Below are positions 21,579 through 30,316 of a stretch of 64,000 nt of DNA, piece by piece. Each line of letters opens with the position of its first letter. The first letter of the stretch is position 1. The notes beneath the pieces were generated by a model. That model saw only the letters and a list, made by a program, of their open reading frames with translations, was not told the DNA's origin and did no database searches. Made by a program: the position numbers and the translations under genes. Location: positions 62,001 to 126,000 of the forward strand of contig NZ_AP024109.1 of assembly GCF_016591715.1 (NCBI RefSeq). The letters are read 5' to 3'. Origin of the DNA: Mesorhizobium sp. J8. Its GTDB lineage: Bacteria > Pseudomonadota > Alphaproteobacteria > Rhizobiales > Rhizobiaceae.

Positions 21579-22214
21579 TCATCCTCCGAAGGCTTCGTCC
21601 CAGACGGCGACCGCGGCGCGGGCACGCTGCGCGACCTCCTCGACCGTCGAGCCCGGCTTGTAGAGGCTGGATCCCAGGCCGAAGACACTGACGCCGACCG
21701 CCTTGTAGCCGGCGAAATCCTTGTCGGAAACGCCGCCGACCGCGCCGATCAGGGTTGCAGGTGGCAGCACGGCGCGGATCGCAGCAATGCCGCTCGATCC
21801 AAGCACGCTCGCCGGGAAGAATTTCAGCGCCGAGGCCCCTAACCGGATCGCCTGGAAGGCTTCGGTGGGCGTGAACACGCCCGGCATCGTCACCATGCCG
21901 TGGTGCATGGCGCGACCCATGACCTCGGCATCGATGTTCGGACTGACCAGCAACCTGCCGCCGGCTCTGTGTAAAGCGTCGACGTCCGCGGCCGTCAGCA
22001 CGGTGCCGGCGCCGATCAGCGCGCTTTGCGGCAGCGCCTTGATCAGATCGGCAATGGAGACGAACGGCTCCGGCGAATTGAGCGGCACTTCGATAGCCTC
22101 GATGCCGGCGTCGTGGATCGCCTTGCCGATCGCCACCGCCTCGGAAGGCTTCAGGCCGCGCAGGATGGCGACAAGGCCGCGCTTGAGCTTCGGGAAGGGT
22201 GCGGTCTGGCTCAT
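21579..22214 (-). CDS. dgoA: 2-dehydro-3-deoxy-6-phosphogalactonate aldolase
   Basis: A 211-residue class-I (Schiff base) KDPG/KDPGal aldolase. GLVAILRGLKPSEA holds the first active-site segment and IEAIEVPLNSPEPF is the DgoA-type pattern. GAGTVL comes next, then ASALKFFPASVLG, with the Schiff-base lysine in LKFFP, and GAVGGVSDKDF. It splits KDPGal to pyruvate and glyceraldehyde-3-phosphate. GGAGG lies 6 nt before the ATG at 22214, which overlaps the dgoK stop (TGATG), so translation is probably coupled. Confidence 0.93.
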   Translation of the reverse strand: MSQTAPFPKLKRGLVAILRGLKPSEAVAIGKAIHDAGIEAIEVPLNSPEPFVSIADLIKALPQSALIGAGTVLTAADVDALHRAGGRLLVSPNIDAEVMGRAMHHGMVTMPGVFTPTEAFQAIRLGASALKFFPASVLGSSGIAAIRAVLPPATLIGAVGGVSDKDFAGYKAVGVSVFGLGSSLYKPGSTVEEVAQRARAAVAVWDEAFGG

Positions 22215-23146
22215 CAAGCGCCTCCAATCATGCCGTTCTCGCGCGCGGCCTCGACGAGGCCGGCGCGCACCGCTTCATCGGCGTCCACGCTGCGGAAGGC
22301 AAGGCCGGCAAAGCCGAGCGCCGCGCCATAAAGCGTGGCCAGCGCGCCCGAGGCGACCAGCACGACGGGCGCTTCGCTTGCGCCATAGCGGCGTCTTGCC
22401 GAGGCGATCTCGCCCCCGATCAGCAGTCCGGACAGGCATGCCGCCGCATCGGCGGGCTGCAGATCCTGCAGAAGCCCGGCGGCGCGGATGGCGAAAAGCT
22501 TCGAGGTCACGTCGCCGCCCTCGCCCAGGGCCCGCTCGCACCATTGCCGGAAGAACGGGCTGTCGGCGGCGACGGGTGCGGGATGCTCGCCCAGCGAATG
22601 TTTCAGGATCGAGTGCGTGGCGAGCACCGAGAACAATTCGCCGGTCGGCCAGGTGCCGAAGCCGGCCACTGCGCCATCCTCGACCGAAACCCATTTCGAA
22701 TGGGTGCCGGGCATGCAAACCAGATGCCTTCCTTTTGCCGGCAAACCGGCGCCGGCAAGCTGGGTCTCCTCGCCGCGCATGACATCGGGCGCGTCGGCCA
22801 GGCGCTGCGCGAGGCCGGGCACGATGCGGATGTCGCGGCGCGAGCCCTCGATGCGGGCGGCGCCGCGCAGGATGGCGCCGATCGGCGCCGGCACGGTGAC
22901 ATAGGGCGCCTCGATCCAGCCCTGCCGGGAGCCGGCCATGCCGCAAATGATGACCGGCAGCGCCTCCGGGGCGCCCATGGCGCCGAGGTGACCTTCCAGC
23001 ACATTGGCAAAACCTTTTTCGCGGGCGGTGATCAGCCCGTCGTCGCCGCGCCGCTCGGCAAGCACCTTGCCGGTGCCGTCGAGCAGCCAGGCGCGTAGCC
23101 TGGTCGTGCCCCAGTCGAGCGCGGCGACCGCGGGTGCCGGGCTCAC
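22214..23146 (-). CDS. dgoK: 2-dehydro-3-deoxygalactonokinase
   Basis: A 310-residue DgoK family sugar-acid kinase. The phosphate loop is ALDWGTTRLRAWLLDG, followed by CGMAGSRQGWIEAPYV and the highly conserved VCMPGTHSKWV and TGELFSVL. It phosphorylates 2-keto-3-deoxygalactonate to KDPGal with ATP. The start is GTG at 23146, set by GGAGG 6 nt upstream; it overlaps the stop of the upstream dehydrogenase gene (GTGA). A longer reading upstream lies inside that gene and is not real. Confidence 0.92.
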   Translation of the reverse strand: MSPAPAVAALDWGTTRLRAWLLDGTGKVLAERRGDDGLITAREKGFANVLEGHLGAMGAPEALPVIICGMAGSRQGWIEAPYVTVPAPIGAILRGAARIEGSRRDIRIVPGLAQRLADAPDVMRGEETQLAGAGLPAKGRHLVCMPGTHSKWVSVEDGAVAGFGTWPTGELFSVLATHSILKHSLGEHPAPVAADSPFFRQWCERALGEGGDVTSKLFAIRAAGLLQDLQPADAAACLSGLLIGGEIASARRRYGASEAPVVLVASGALATLYGAALGFAGLAFRSVDADEAVRAGLVEAARENGMIGGA

Positions 23147-23910
23147 AGGAAGCCTCCGTCCACGATCAGCATCTGAGCGGTCAGCATGCGCGAGGCGTCC
23201 GACGCCAGGAACAGCACCGTGCCCACCATGTCGTCGGGCTGCATGACATCCTTGATGCACTGCTTGGCGACATGGGCGGCAAGCGCCTCGTCGGTTACCC
23301 AGAGCTCGCGCTGGCGCTCGGTGATCACCCAGCCGGGCGCCACCGCGTTGACGCGGATGCGGTTCTGCCCGAGCTTGCCCGCGAGGCCTTTCGTCAGGCC
23401 GAGGATGCCTGCCTTGGCGGCGGTGTAGGCCGGCATATCGGGATGGTTGATCAGGTAGGACGTGGAAGTGAAGTTGATGATCGAGCCGCCGCCGGCGCGC
23501 TTCATGCCGAGCGCCACGGCCTGCGCGGTGAAGAAATGCGGCCGCAGGTTGATGGCGAGGTTGTTGTCCCAGAACTCGACGGTCACGTCTTCAACGGCAT
23601 GACGGTCGTCGAGTGCGGCATTGTTGACCAGCACCGTCACGTCGCCATGCGCCTCGGCCGCCTTGGCCGCGGCGGCGCGCAGCGCCTCGATGTCGCGCAA
23701 ATCGGCCTTGAGATAGAGGGGGCGGCGGCCAAGCTCCGTCTCCAGCCGGTCGGCGAGCGCAGTGCTCGGCGTCTCGGCGATGTCGATGAACGCGACTTTC
23801 GCGTTTTGCCGCATGAAACCTTCGGTCAGCGCCGCGCCGATGCCGGAGCCGCCGCCGGTGATCAGCACCGAGGCGCCGTCGAGGTCGGCGAAACGCGCCG
23901 ATGGCATCAT
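23143..23910 (-). CDS. SDR family sugar dehydrogenase (probable D-galactose 1-dehydrogenase)
   Basis: A 255-residue short-chain dehydrogenase. The cofactor loop is ITGGGSGIGAAL, with LVNNAA at the NNAG position. The active site has Ser in FTSTSYLINHP and the Tyr-Lys pair in AYTAAKAGI; the C-terminus is VDGGFL. An Asp after beta-2 (FIDIAE) suggests an NAD+ preference. As first gene of an operon with lactonase, dgoK and dgoA it probably oxidises D-galactose (or a related aldose such as L-arabinose) to the lactone. The substrate is inferred from neighbours. Confidence 0.85.
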   Translation of the reverse strand: MMPSARFADLDGASVLITGGGSGIGAALTEGFMRQNAKVAFIDIAETPSTALADRLETELGRRPLYLKADLRDIEALRAAAAKAAEAHGDVTVLVNNAALDDRHAVEDVTVEFWDNNLAINLRPHFFTAQAVALGMKRAGGGSIINFTSTSYLINHPDMPAYTAAKAGILGLTKGLAGKLGQNRIRVNAVAPGWVITERQRELWVTDEALAAHVAKQCIKDVMQPDDMVGTVLFLASDASRMLTAQMLIVDGGFL

Positions 23911-23937
23911 GATCTCTTCTCCCTTTGGCCGGCGCGC

Positions 23938-23965
23938 ATCCTAGCCAGACAAAGCGCGGGGGCAA
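23938..23965 (-). promoter_or_regulatory. Putative promoter of the galactose/galactonate operon
   Basis: On the minus strand, TTGCCC, 16 nt, TAGGAT. The -10 box ends 28 nt before the dehydrogenase ATG, and GGAGA at the proper distance follows. Confidence 0.4.
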
Positions 23966-24013
23966 GGGAGAAACGTCGGATCTTTGCGGCTTATGTCTGA
24001 CAAAATGAGGCAC

Positions 24014-24142
24014 TCCCCCTCACCCAGCCTCCGCTTCGCTTGGCTGACCTCTCCCCGAGGGGAGAGGAGATTGCCGGCGTCGGCGCTAGCCTCTTCTCCC
24101 CAGCTGGGGAGAAGGTGGCCGCGAAGCGGCCGGATGAGGGGG
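24014..24142. repeat. Type I palindromic intergenic element (RIME-like)
   Basis: Two half elements in inverted order. The outer ends are CCCCCTCACCC and GGATGAGGGGG. Next come hairpins of the GGCCGCGAAGCGGCC kind, and innermost CCTCTCCCC/GGGGAGAGG and CTTCTCCCC/GGGGAGAAG hairpins. Here the CCCCTCA tips are outermost, the reverse of type II elements. It lies between the sugar-acid operon and the GGDEF-EAL gene and contains no gene. RIME is the published name for Rhizobium intergenic mosaic elements; assignment to that family is by resemblance. Confidence 0.8.
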
Positions 24143-24176
24143 CCAGCGCCGCCCTACGCGATTCCCAAAAGCCGGG

Positions 24177-25529
24177 TCAGATCGCCTTGGCGTGCAGCGC
24201 GCCGCGATAGGAATCGCGCAGATAGCCGAGCGTGGCGTCGGCATCGGCCGGCTTGCCGAACAGATAGCCTTGTCCGCCGGCGCAGCCGAACTGGACGAGA
24301 CGATCGGCCTGCGCCTCGTCCTCGATGCCTTCGGCGACGACGTCCATGCCGAGCCCCTCGCACATGGCGAGGATGGCGCGGATGATGTGTTCCGAGGGCC
24401 GGTCGTCGAGTATGGAGGAAACGAAGGCGCGGTCGATCTTGAGCTTGTCGAAATGGAACTCGCGCAGGCGGCCGAGCGACGACTGGCCGGTGCCGAAATC
24501 GTCGAGCGAGACGCGGATGCCGACGCGGCGCAAATCCTCGACGATCTTCTCGGCCGAGGCCGGGTCGTTCATCAGGCCGGTTTCGGTGATCTCGATCTCC
24601 AGCCGGCGCGGATCGAAGCCGGTGCGGTCGAGAATGGCCAGGATGTGCAGGCCGGTGTTCTGGTCGACAAGCTGCGAGGGCGACAGGTTGAAGGACAGGA
24701 ACAGATCCTTCGGCCAGCTGCGCGCCGCTTCCGTCGCCTTGCGCAACACCAGCTGCGACAGCGGGCCGATGATGCCGCGTTCCTCGGCGATCGGAATGAA
24801 GACGGATGGCGGCACGACGCCGAGGTCGCGGTCTGTCCAGCGCGCCAGCGTCTCGAAGCCGATGGTGCGGCGGCTGTTCAGGTCGACGATGGGCTGGAAG
24901 TGCGGCTCGACCTCTCCGGCCGAGACAGCGCGGCGCAGCGCCTGCTCGATGCGGGTGACGCGCTTGGCCGCCTCCTCCATCTCGCGGGTGTAGACGACGA
25001 CGCGGCCGCGGCCGGAGCGCTTGGCGTGATAGAGCGCGGTCTCGGCCTTGTTGATGAGGATCTCGGTGGTCTCGTCGCCGGAGTAGAACAGCGAGCAGCC
25101 GACCGAGGCCGAGAGCCTCGCGGTGCGCTCGCCGACATCATAGGGCGCGGAGAGTATCTCGATCAGCATGCGCGATGTCTCGGCCGCCTGCTCCTCCGAG
25201 AACACCATCGGGTAGAGATAGGCGAACTCGTCGGCGCCGATGCGGCAGACGGTGGAATAGCCGTCCATCGAGGCGCGCAGCCGCATCGCCACCTGGATCA
25301 GGATGTCGTCGCCGGCCTTGTGGCCGAACAGGTCGTTGATCGGCTTGAAGCCGTCGAGGTCGAGGATACCGACGGTGAACGGCGCGGGATCGTCGGCGCG
25401 GTCGCTGATCAGGCGATCGACCTTGTCGAAGAAGCGACGATGGTTGCCGAGCCCGGTCAACGAATCCGTGAAGGCCAGATCCGTGTTTTCCTTGCCTGGC
25501 TGACCGGTGCCAAACGTCGTTTGCATCAT
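24177..25529 (-). CDS. GGDEF-EAL protein (likely c-di-GMP phosphodiesterase with a degenerate GGDEF)
   Basis: A 450-residue cytoplasmic protein with no membrane segment or sensor domain. The GGDEF domain is at about 20-185. Its signature reads RIGADEF at 96-102, so the second Gly is Ala, and no RxxD inhibitory site is seen, which makes cyclase activity doubtful. The EAL domain (about 205-440) keeps the catalytic set: Glu in FETLARW, Asn in FNLSPSQ, Glu in EITETG, Asp-Asp in LDDFGTG, Lys in KIDRAF, Glu in EGIED and Gln in GQGYLFGKP. The best reading is a phosphodiesterase that lowers c-di-GMP, with the GGDEF domain perhaps binding GTP as a regulator. Confidence 0.88.
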   Translation of the reverse strand: MMQTTFGTGQPGKENTDLAFTDSLTGLGNHRRFFDKVDRLISDRADDPAPFTVGILDLDGFKPINDLFGHKAGDDILIQVAMRLRASMDGYSTVCRIGADEFAYLYPMVFSEEQAAETSRMLIEILSAPYDVGERTARLSASVGCSLFYSGDETTEILINKAETALYHAKRSGRGRVVVYTREMEEAAKRVTRIEQALRRAVSAGEVEPHFQPIVDLNSRRTIGFETLARWTDRDLGVVPPSVFIPIAEERGIIGPLSQLVLRKATEAARSWPKDLFLSFNLSPSQLVDQNTGLHILAILDRTGFDPRRLEIEITETGLMNDPASAEKIVEDLRRVGIRVSLDDFGTGQSSLGRLREFHFDKLKIDRAFVSSILDDRPSEHIIRAILAMCEGLGMDVVAEGIEDEAQADRLVQFGCAGGQGYLFGKPADADATLGYLRDSYRGALHAKAI

Positions 25530-25692
25530 GTCCCTGTTCTTACGGCGGTATTTCTCTTCAGACTGACAGCAAAGCGTTTAGGAAAAGTATCGAGAAAATC
25601 GATTTTCCGGAGATCCCCAAAAAAGGTCGCGCTTCCACCGCTGTTGCTCAATTGCTCACGGAACCCGCCGCCCCATTTTTCCGGAATTGCTG

Positions 25693-27495
25693 TTAGCCGG
25701 CTTGCCTGACGCGATAGAGCTCGATCGGGCTGCCTTTCTCGCTCACCGGCTCGAGCCAGTCCGGCACCGAGCCGCGCAGCAGGCCGGCCAGGAAGCCCTG
25801 CGGCGCCTTTTGGGTCAGGATCATGGTCTCGACGTTGCCGGGGCAGACGGCGACGAGGCCGACGCGATGCGCCTCGACGATTGCGCGTGCGTTGTCGGCC
25901 GAGCCGAGAAAGGCGTCCAGCGCCAGGAGATTGCCGGCGACGTTGCGGTGGTAGGGGCCGGCGAAGACGCGATGGCCGCTATAGGCCAGCACCGGCGCCC
26001 CGAGATTGGAGATCGTCAGCACGGTGGCGTCGGCCATGCCGCCGAACGGCGCGAAACTGGCCTTCTTTTCGCACGTCTTGTCCGCAGTTCCGCCATCGGC
26101 GATCGGTTTGCCTTTCTCGAACGCCACCGAGGCGGCTGCGGCGACGCCTGTCCAGACCGGGTTGATCGAGACCAGCCAGACGGCCGCGAGGCGCAGCGCC
26201 ACGCCGAGCGAGGAGCTGATTTCGGCACGCGCCCGCCATTTGGCGATCCAGGCAGCGAGCGGAACGACGGCGAAGGCGATCGAGAAGGTGGTGCCGCGCA
26301 CCTGCCAGGCGCCGACCACGAAAGCGACTGCAAGCAGCGCGGCGACGAGGCTGTCCTGCCGCCGCCAGCCGCCGCGGCGCAAACGCAGCACCATCAGGAT
26401 GATCGCGACCAGCGGCGTCGCGTAACGCGCGGCCACGCGCGCCGGGTCGCGGACAAGCAGTGTGAACAGCGACTGGGCCTCGTCGATGTGGTCGAGCCAC
26501 AGTTCCTTGAGGCGCGGATCGAGCGAGGCGTAAGGTGCGGAGAGGCATTGTGGGAACAGCGCCACCACGACCACGCCGAGGACGACGCCCAGCGCGGCAA
26601 GCGACCCAAGCCTGCGCCGCCGGCTGCCGGCGGCGGGCTCGATTGAGGCGATCGCCGCCAGCCCCACGCCGCCAATGGCCGCGACGACGAACTGCGCAAC
26701 CGAGAAGGCATCGCACTGCGCCGCGCTCCATGCGGAAGGCGAAACCGTCGTGACGAAGGCAAGCGCCGCGACGCCGGCGAAGCCGAGGCCGAAATCCCGG
26801 GCGACCGCCCGTTCGCCGCCCGGATCGGCGACGAACAGCAGCGACACGCAAACGCCGATGGTGGCGACGTAAGGCACGGTTTCCATGCCGACGGCGAGCG
26901 TCAGCGCGGCGCAGAGGCCGGATAGCAGCGCGGCCCAGCGCCGCGCGGACGCCTCGAGCAGCAAAGCGAGGCTCGCCATGGTGAGCATCAGCTGGACATT
27001 GTGGTGGTCGAGCGCGCCGGGGTCGTAGATGCCGATGAAATAATAGCCGGCGGCGCCGACGAGGATGGCGGGCAGCACCGCGCCGCCGCCGCCGAAGCTG
27101 CGCGCCGCGCGGGCGGTGAAGAACAGGGTCGACCAGAAGAGCAGCGCCGGCCACAGCACCTGCGCCACGTCCTCGCCGAGCGGCCTGCTGCCGGTGAGCG
27201 CCGAGGCGGCAATCACGATCATGGCGATCGGCGCGTCGACCAGCCGCGACCAGTGCATGACGAAGCCGCCTTCCAGCCCCATCCGGTACTGGTGCAGGTC
27301 GAACCAGCCCTGGCCGGCCAGCAGGTCGCGGACCTCGACGAGGCGCAGCAGATTGTCGTTGTCGCCGCCTGCATCGGTCAGTTGGCCGAAGCCGGCCCAA
27401 GCATTGACGGCGAAGGCGAACAGGGCGGCCAGCAGCGCCAGCGCCAGATCGGACTTCCAGGTGGCGGCGCCGTACTCGGCTGTGCCCATTGCCAT
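25693..27495 (-). CDS. GT-C-fold-like polytopic membrane protein
   Basis: A 600-residue protein with about 11-13 membrane helices and a C-terminal soluble part (about 480-600). After the first helix comes a loop, DAGGDNDNLLRLVEVRDLL, with an acidic DND cluster, then GFVMHWSRLVDAPIA. This resembles the first external loop of GT-C glycosyltransferases such as STT3/PglB, where the DxD binds metal and lipid-linked sugar. Relatives in rhizobia are annotated only as membrane proteins. It is divergent from a GT2-GtrA pair (122-nt gap), which fits a role in transfer of polyprenyl-linked sugars to an envelope acceptor. This is inference. Confidence 0.65.
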   Translation of the reverse strand: MAMGTAEYGAATWKSDLALALLAALFAFAVNAWAGFGQLTDAGGDNDNLLRLVEVRDLLAGQGWFDLHQYRMGLEGGFVMHWSRLVDAPIAMIVIAASALTGSRPLGEDVAQVLWPALLFWSTLFFTARAARSFGGGGAVLPAILVGAAGYYFIGIYDPGALDHHNVQLMLTMASLALLLEASARRWAALLSGLCAALTLAVGMETVPYVATIGVCVSLLFVADPGGERAVARDFGLGFAGVAALAFVTTVSPSAWSAAQCDAFSVAQFVVAAIGGVGLAAIASIEPAAGSRRRRLGSLAALGVVLGVVVVALFPQCLSAPYASLDPRLKELWLDHIDEAQSLFTLLVRDPARVAARYATPLVAIILMVLRLRRGGWRRQDSLVAALLAVAFVVGAWQVRGTTFSIAFAVVPLAAWIAKWRARAEISSSLGVALRLAAVWLVSINPVWTGVAAAASVAFEKGKPIADGGTADKTCEKKASFAPFGGMADATVLTISNLGAPVLAYSGHRVFAGPYHRNVAGNLLALDAFLGSADNARAIVEAHRVGLVAVCPGNVETMILTQKAPQGFLAGLLRGSVPDWLEPVSEKGSPIELYRVRQAG

Positions 27496-27617
27496 GGCCT
27501 TTGAAGGGAGAGGATCGGCTTAAACCTAGCCTTAACGGCTTCAATAAATAGTAAAACGGCTCGACGGGCCGGCATGAGAGACGGCCGGGAGGCTGGGTCG
27601 GGCGCCCGGAGACAGAG

Positions 27618-28622
27618 ATGCCGCATGCAGTCCGCCACGAGCCGGTCATCGCCGTGCTCCTGCCTTGCTACAATGAAGAGCTGACGATCGGCGAGGTCGT
27701 GCGCCGCTTCCGCGAGACGCTGCCTTCGGCGACGATCTATGTCTACGACAACAATTCCAAGGATCTTACGGCGCTGAAGGCCCGCGCCGCCGGCGCCACC
27801 GTGGTGCGCGAGCCGCGCCAGGGCAAGGGCAATGTGGTGCGGCGCATGTTCGCCGACATCGACGCCGACATCTATGTGATGGCCGATGGCGACGGCACCT
27901 ACGCGCCGGAGGATGCGCCGCAGCTGATCAACGTCCTGCAGACCGAACGCTCCGACATGGTGGTGGGCACCAGGCGCGGCGTGACCGACGATGCCGGCCG
28001 CAACGGTCACGCCTTCGGCAATCGTGTCTTCAACCGCCTTTACAAGGGCCTGTTCGGAACCGACTTCACCGACATCTTCTCCGGCTACAGGGTGTTTTCG
28101 CGCCGCTTCGTCAAGAGTTTTCCCGCCGTCTCCGGCGGCTTCGAGATCGAGACCGAGATGTCGGTGCATGCCTCGCAACTGAAGCTGCCGGTGAGCGAGA
28201 TGGCGCTCGACTACGGCCGCCGTCCGGAAGGCTCGTCGTCGAAGCTGTCGACCTTTCGCGACGGCGCCCGGATCCTGTGGATGTTCGCCATGCTGGTGAA
28301 GGAGACGCAGCCGCTGCGCTTCTTCGGCACTTTCGCGCTGTTCTTCCTGGCGGCGAGCATCGGCCTGATGATCCCCGTGCTCATCGAATTCGCCGAGACG
28401 GGGCTGGTGCCGCGCATGCCGACATGGGTGCTGTCGATCGGCATGCTGCTCCTGGCCATGCTCTCGATGATGACCGGCCTAATCCTGGATTCGGTGTCGC
28501 GCGGCCGGGCCGAGCAGAAGCGCATCTTCTACCTGTCGATTTCCTCTGGCCGGGCCGAGCGCGGGATACCGGCGCAGGCCTCGCCGAAGAGCGAGCCGGG
28601 CAAGGCCCCACGGGCGGCTTAG
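27618..28622 (+). CDS. Glycosyltransferase family 2 membrane protein
   Basis: 334 residues. The N-terminal GT-A domain (VIAVLLPCYNEELTIG, YVYDNNSKD, MADGDGTYAPEDAPQL with the DxD, FTDIFSGYRVFSRRFVK) is followed by two C-terminal membrane helices (about 225-295). This layout matches polyprenyl-phosphate sugar synthases of the dolichyl-phosphate mannose synthase/GtrB kind. With the GtrA flippase homologue just downstream and the GT-C-like protein divergent, it probably makes a polyprenyl-phosphate sugar donor. The TAG stop lies within the start of a rhizobial repeat. Confidence 0.85.
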   Translation: MPHAVRHEPVIAVLLPCYNEELTIGEVVRRFRETLPSATIYVYDNNSKDLTALKARAAGATVVREPRQGKGNVVRRMFADIDADIYVMADGDGTYAPEDAPQLINVLQTERSDMVVGTRRGVTDDAGRNGHAFGNRVFNRLYKGLFGTDFTDIFSGYRVFSRRFVKSFPAVSGGFEIETEMSVHASQLKLPVSEMALDYGRRPEGSSSKLSTFRDGARILWMFAMLVKETQPLRFFGTFALFFLAASIGLMIPVLIEFAETGLVPRMPTWVLSIGMLLLAMLSMMTGLILDSVSRGRAEQKRIFYLSISSGRAERGIPAQASPKSEPGKAPRAA

Positions 28623-28670
28623 AGCATGGTCCCGAAAAGTGGGACCGGTTTTCGGAGAAAGATCATGCTC
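28621..28670. repeat. Rhizobial AGAGCATG palindromic repeat
   Basis: A 50-bp element starting AGAGCATGGTCCCGAAAAGT and ending GATCATGCTC. The outer stem is GAGCATG (28622-28628) with CATGCTC (28664-28670), and an inner stem is GTCCC/GGGAC. It starts inside the TAG stop of the GT2 gene and separates it from the GtrA gene. Confidence 0.7.
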
Positions 28671-28687
28671 CAACAAAGAGTTAGATC

Positions 28688-29098
28688 GTGAGGGCGATTC
28701 AAGGAAAACGCCATCCCGATCTAGTGGGCCGCCTCGTCCGCTTCGTCCTTGCCGGCGGCATCGGTTTCGTCGCCGACGCGGCGGCGCTCTGGCTGCTGCT
28801 TGCCGCCACGTCGCTTGGAGCCCTCTCGGCGCGCGTGCTGTCGATTGGCTTCGCGCTCTGCGTGACCTGGCAAGTGAACCGCCATCTCACCTTCGCACCG
28901 TCGAGCCGGGGCGTCGCGCGGGAAGGCGCCCGCTATGGCGGCGTCGGCGTCGCCACCAGCATCGTCAATTACCTGGTCTACTGCGCCGCCCTGTTCGCGC
29001 TGCCGGGGCTGCCGCCGCTGGCGGCGCTGGCCTTCGCCTCGATCGTGGCGACGACGCTGTCCTTCCTTGGATATTCCAGGCTGGTCTTCGACCGGTAA
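28688..29098 (+). CDS. GtrA family membrane protein
   Basis: A 136-residue protein with four predicted helices. [29 protein letters not shown] and the end FLGYSRLVF are the usual GtrA pattern. GtrA proteins are proposed to flip polyprenyl-phosphate-linked sugars across the inner membrane. Pairing with the GT2 gene upstream (65-nt gap, filled by a repeat) is the classic gtrA-gtrB arrangement. Confidence 0.88.
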   Translation: MRAIQGKRHPDLVGRLVRFVLAGGIGFVADAAALWLLLAATSLGALSARVLSIGFALCVTWQVNRHLTFAPSSRGVAREGARYGGVGVATSIVNYLVYCAALFALPGLPPLAALAFASIVATTLSFLGYSRLVFDR

Positions 29099-29180
29099 AG
29101 CTGCTGCACCAAGCGAGCACGATTGGCAGAAGCCGCCGATTTCCTTATATCGACGGCTGAGTTTCCCCCGGAGAGGAAAA

Positions 29181-30122
29181 ATGCCGCTGAAGGTCGCCGT
29201 CCAGATGGACCATATCTCCACCGTGTCGATCGCCGGCGACACCAGCTTCGCGCTGTCGCTGGAGGCGCAGCGTCGGGGTCACAAGCTTTTCCACTACACG
29301 CCCGACCGACTGTCGATGCGGGACGGCAAGGTGTTCGCGCGCGTCGAGGAGATGCAGGTGCGCGACGAGAAGGGCAACCATTATTCGCTCGGAGAGAAGG
29401 TGCGCACCGACCTTTCCGAGATGGACGTGGTGCTGCTGAGGCAAGACCCGCCCTTCGACATGAACTACATCACCACCACGCACATATTGGAGCGCATCCA
29501 TCCGAAGACTCTGGTGGTCAACGATCCGGCATGGGTGCGCAACAGCCCGGAGAAGATCTTCGTCACGGAATTCCCGGATTTGATGCCGGAGACGCTCATC
29601 ACCAAGGATCCTCAGGAGGTGGCGGCCTTCCGCAAGGAGTTCGGCGACATCATCGTCAAGCCGCTCTACGGCAATGGCGGCGCCGGCATCTTCCATCTGC
29701 ACGAGGCCGACCGCAACCTCGCCTCGCTGCTGGAGATGTTCGGCCAGCTGTTCCGCGAGCCCTATATCGTGCAGCGCTACCTCAAGGACGTGCGCAAGGG
29801 CGACAAGCGCATCATCCTGATCGACGGCGAGCCTGTCGGCGCCATCAACCGGGTGCCGGCCGAGCACGATTCCCGTTCCAACATGCATGTCGGCGGCCGC
29901 GCCGAGAAGACCGAGCTGACCGAGCGCGAGCGCGAGATCTGCGCCCGCATCGGGCCTTCGCTGAAAGAACGCGGCTTCATCCTGGTCGGTATCGACGTGA
30001 TCGGCGACTACATGACCGAGATCAACGTCACCTCGCCGACCGGCGTGCGCGAAGTCCAGCGCTTTGGCGGGGCGGATATTGCCAGCCTGTTCTGGGATTG
30101 CGTTGAGGGGAAGCGGGGGTAA
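29181..30122 (+). CDS. gshB: Glutathione synthetase
   Basis: 313 residues, the usual length. It joins gamma-glutamylcysteine and glycine using ATP. Landmarks are [21 protein letters not shown] at the start, [35 protein letters not shown] for the ATP-grasp loop and [18 protein letters not shown] at the end. The ATG at 29181 follows GGAGAGG. The open frame continues upstream but without homology. Confidence 0.96.
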   Translation: MPLKVAVQMDHISTVSIAGDTSFALSLEAQRRGHKLFHYTPDRLSMRDGKVFARVEEMQVRDEKGNHYSLGEKVRTDLSEMDVVLLRQDPPFDMNYITTTHILERIHPKTLVVNDPAWVRNSPEKIFVTEFPDLMPETLITKDPQEVAAFRKEFGDIIVKPLYGNGGAGIFHLHEADRNLASLLEMFGQLFREPYIVQRYLKDVRKGDKRIILIDGEPVGAINRVPAEHDSRSNMHVGGRAEKTELTEREREICARIGPSLKERGFILVGIDVIGDYMTEINVTSPTGVREVQRFGGADIASLFWDCVEGKRG

Positions 30123-30316
30123 TTCTCCTCACGATACAGGCGGCGCTTCATGCCTCGGATCCGCCGTGTCGCCAAATAAGGTAACGAGGCATCCGCCTGG
30201 GGGGCGATGAGCTATTTTGGGGGACGAGATGCCAAGGTGCTGGCTGTGATGGTGAACGCGCTTGCGCTCTACCCACGGCGGGACCTTGCTCCCCGCTTTC
30301 CGGGGCTCGCAGTTTC

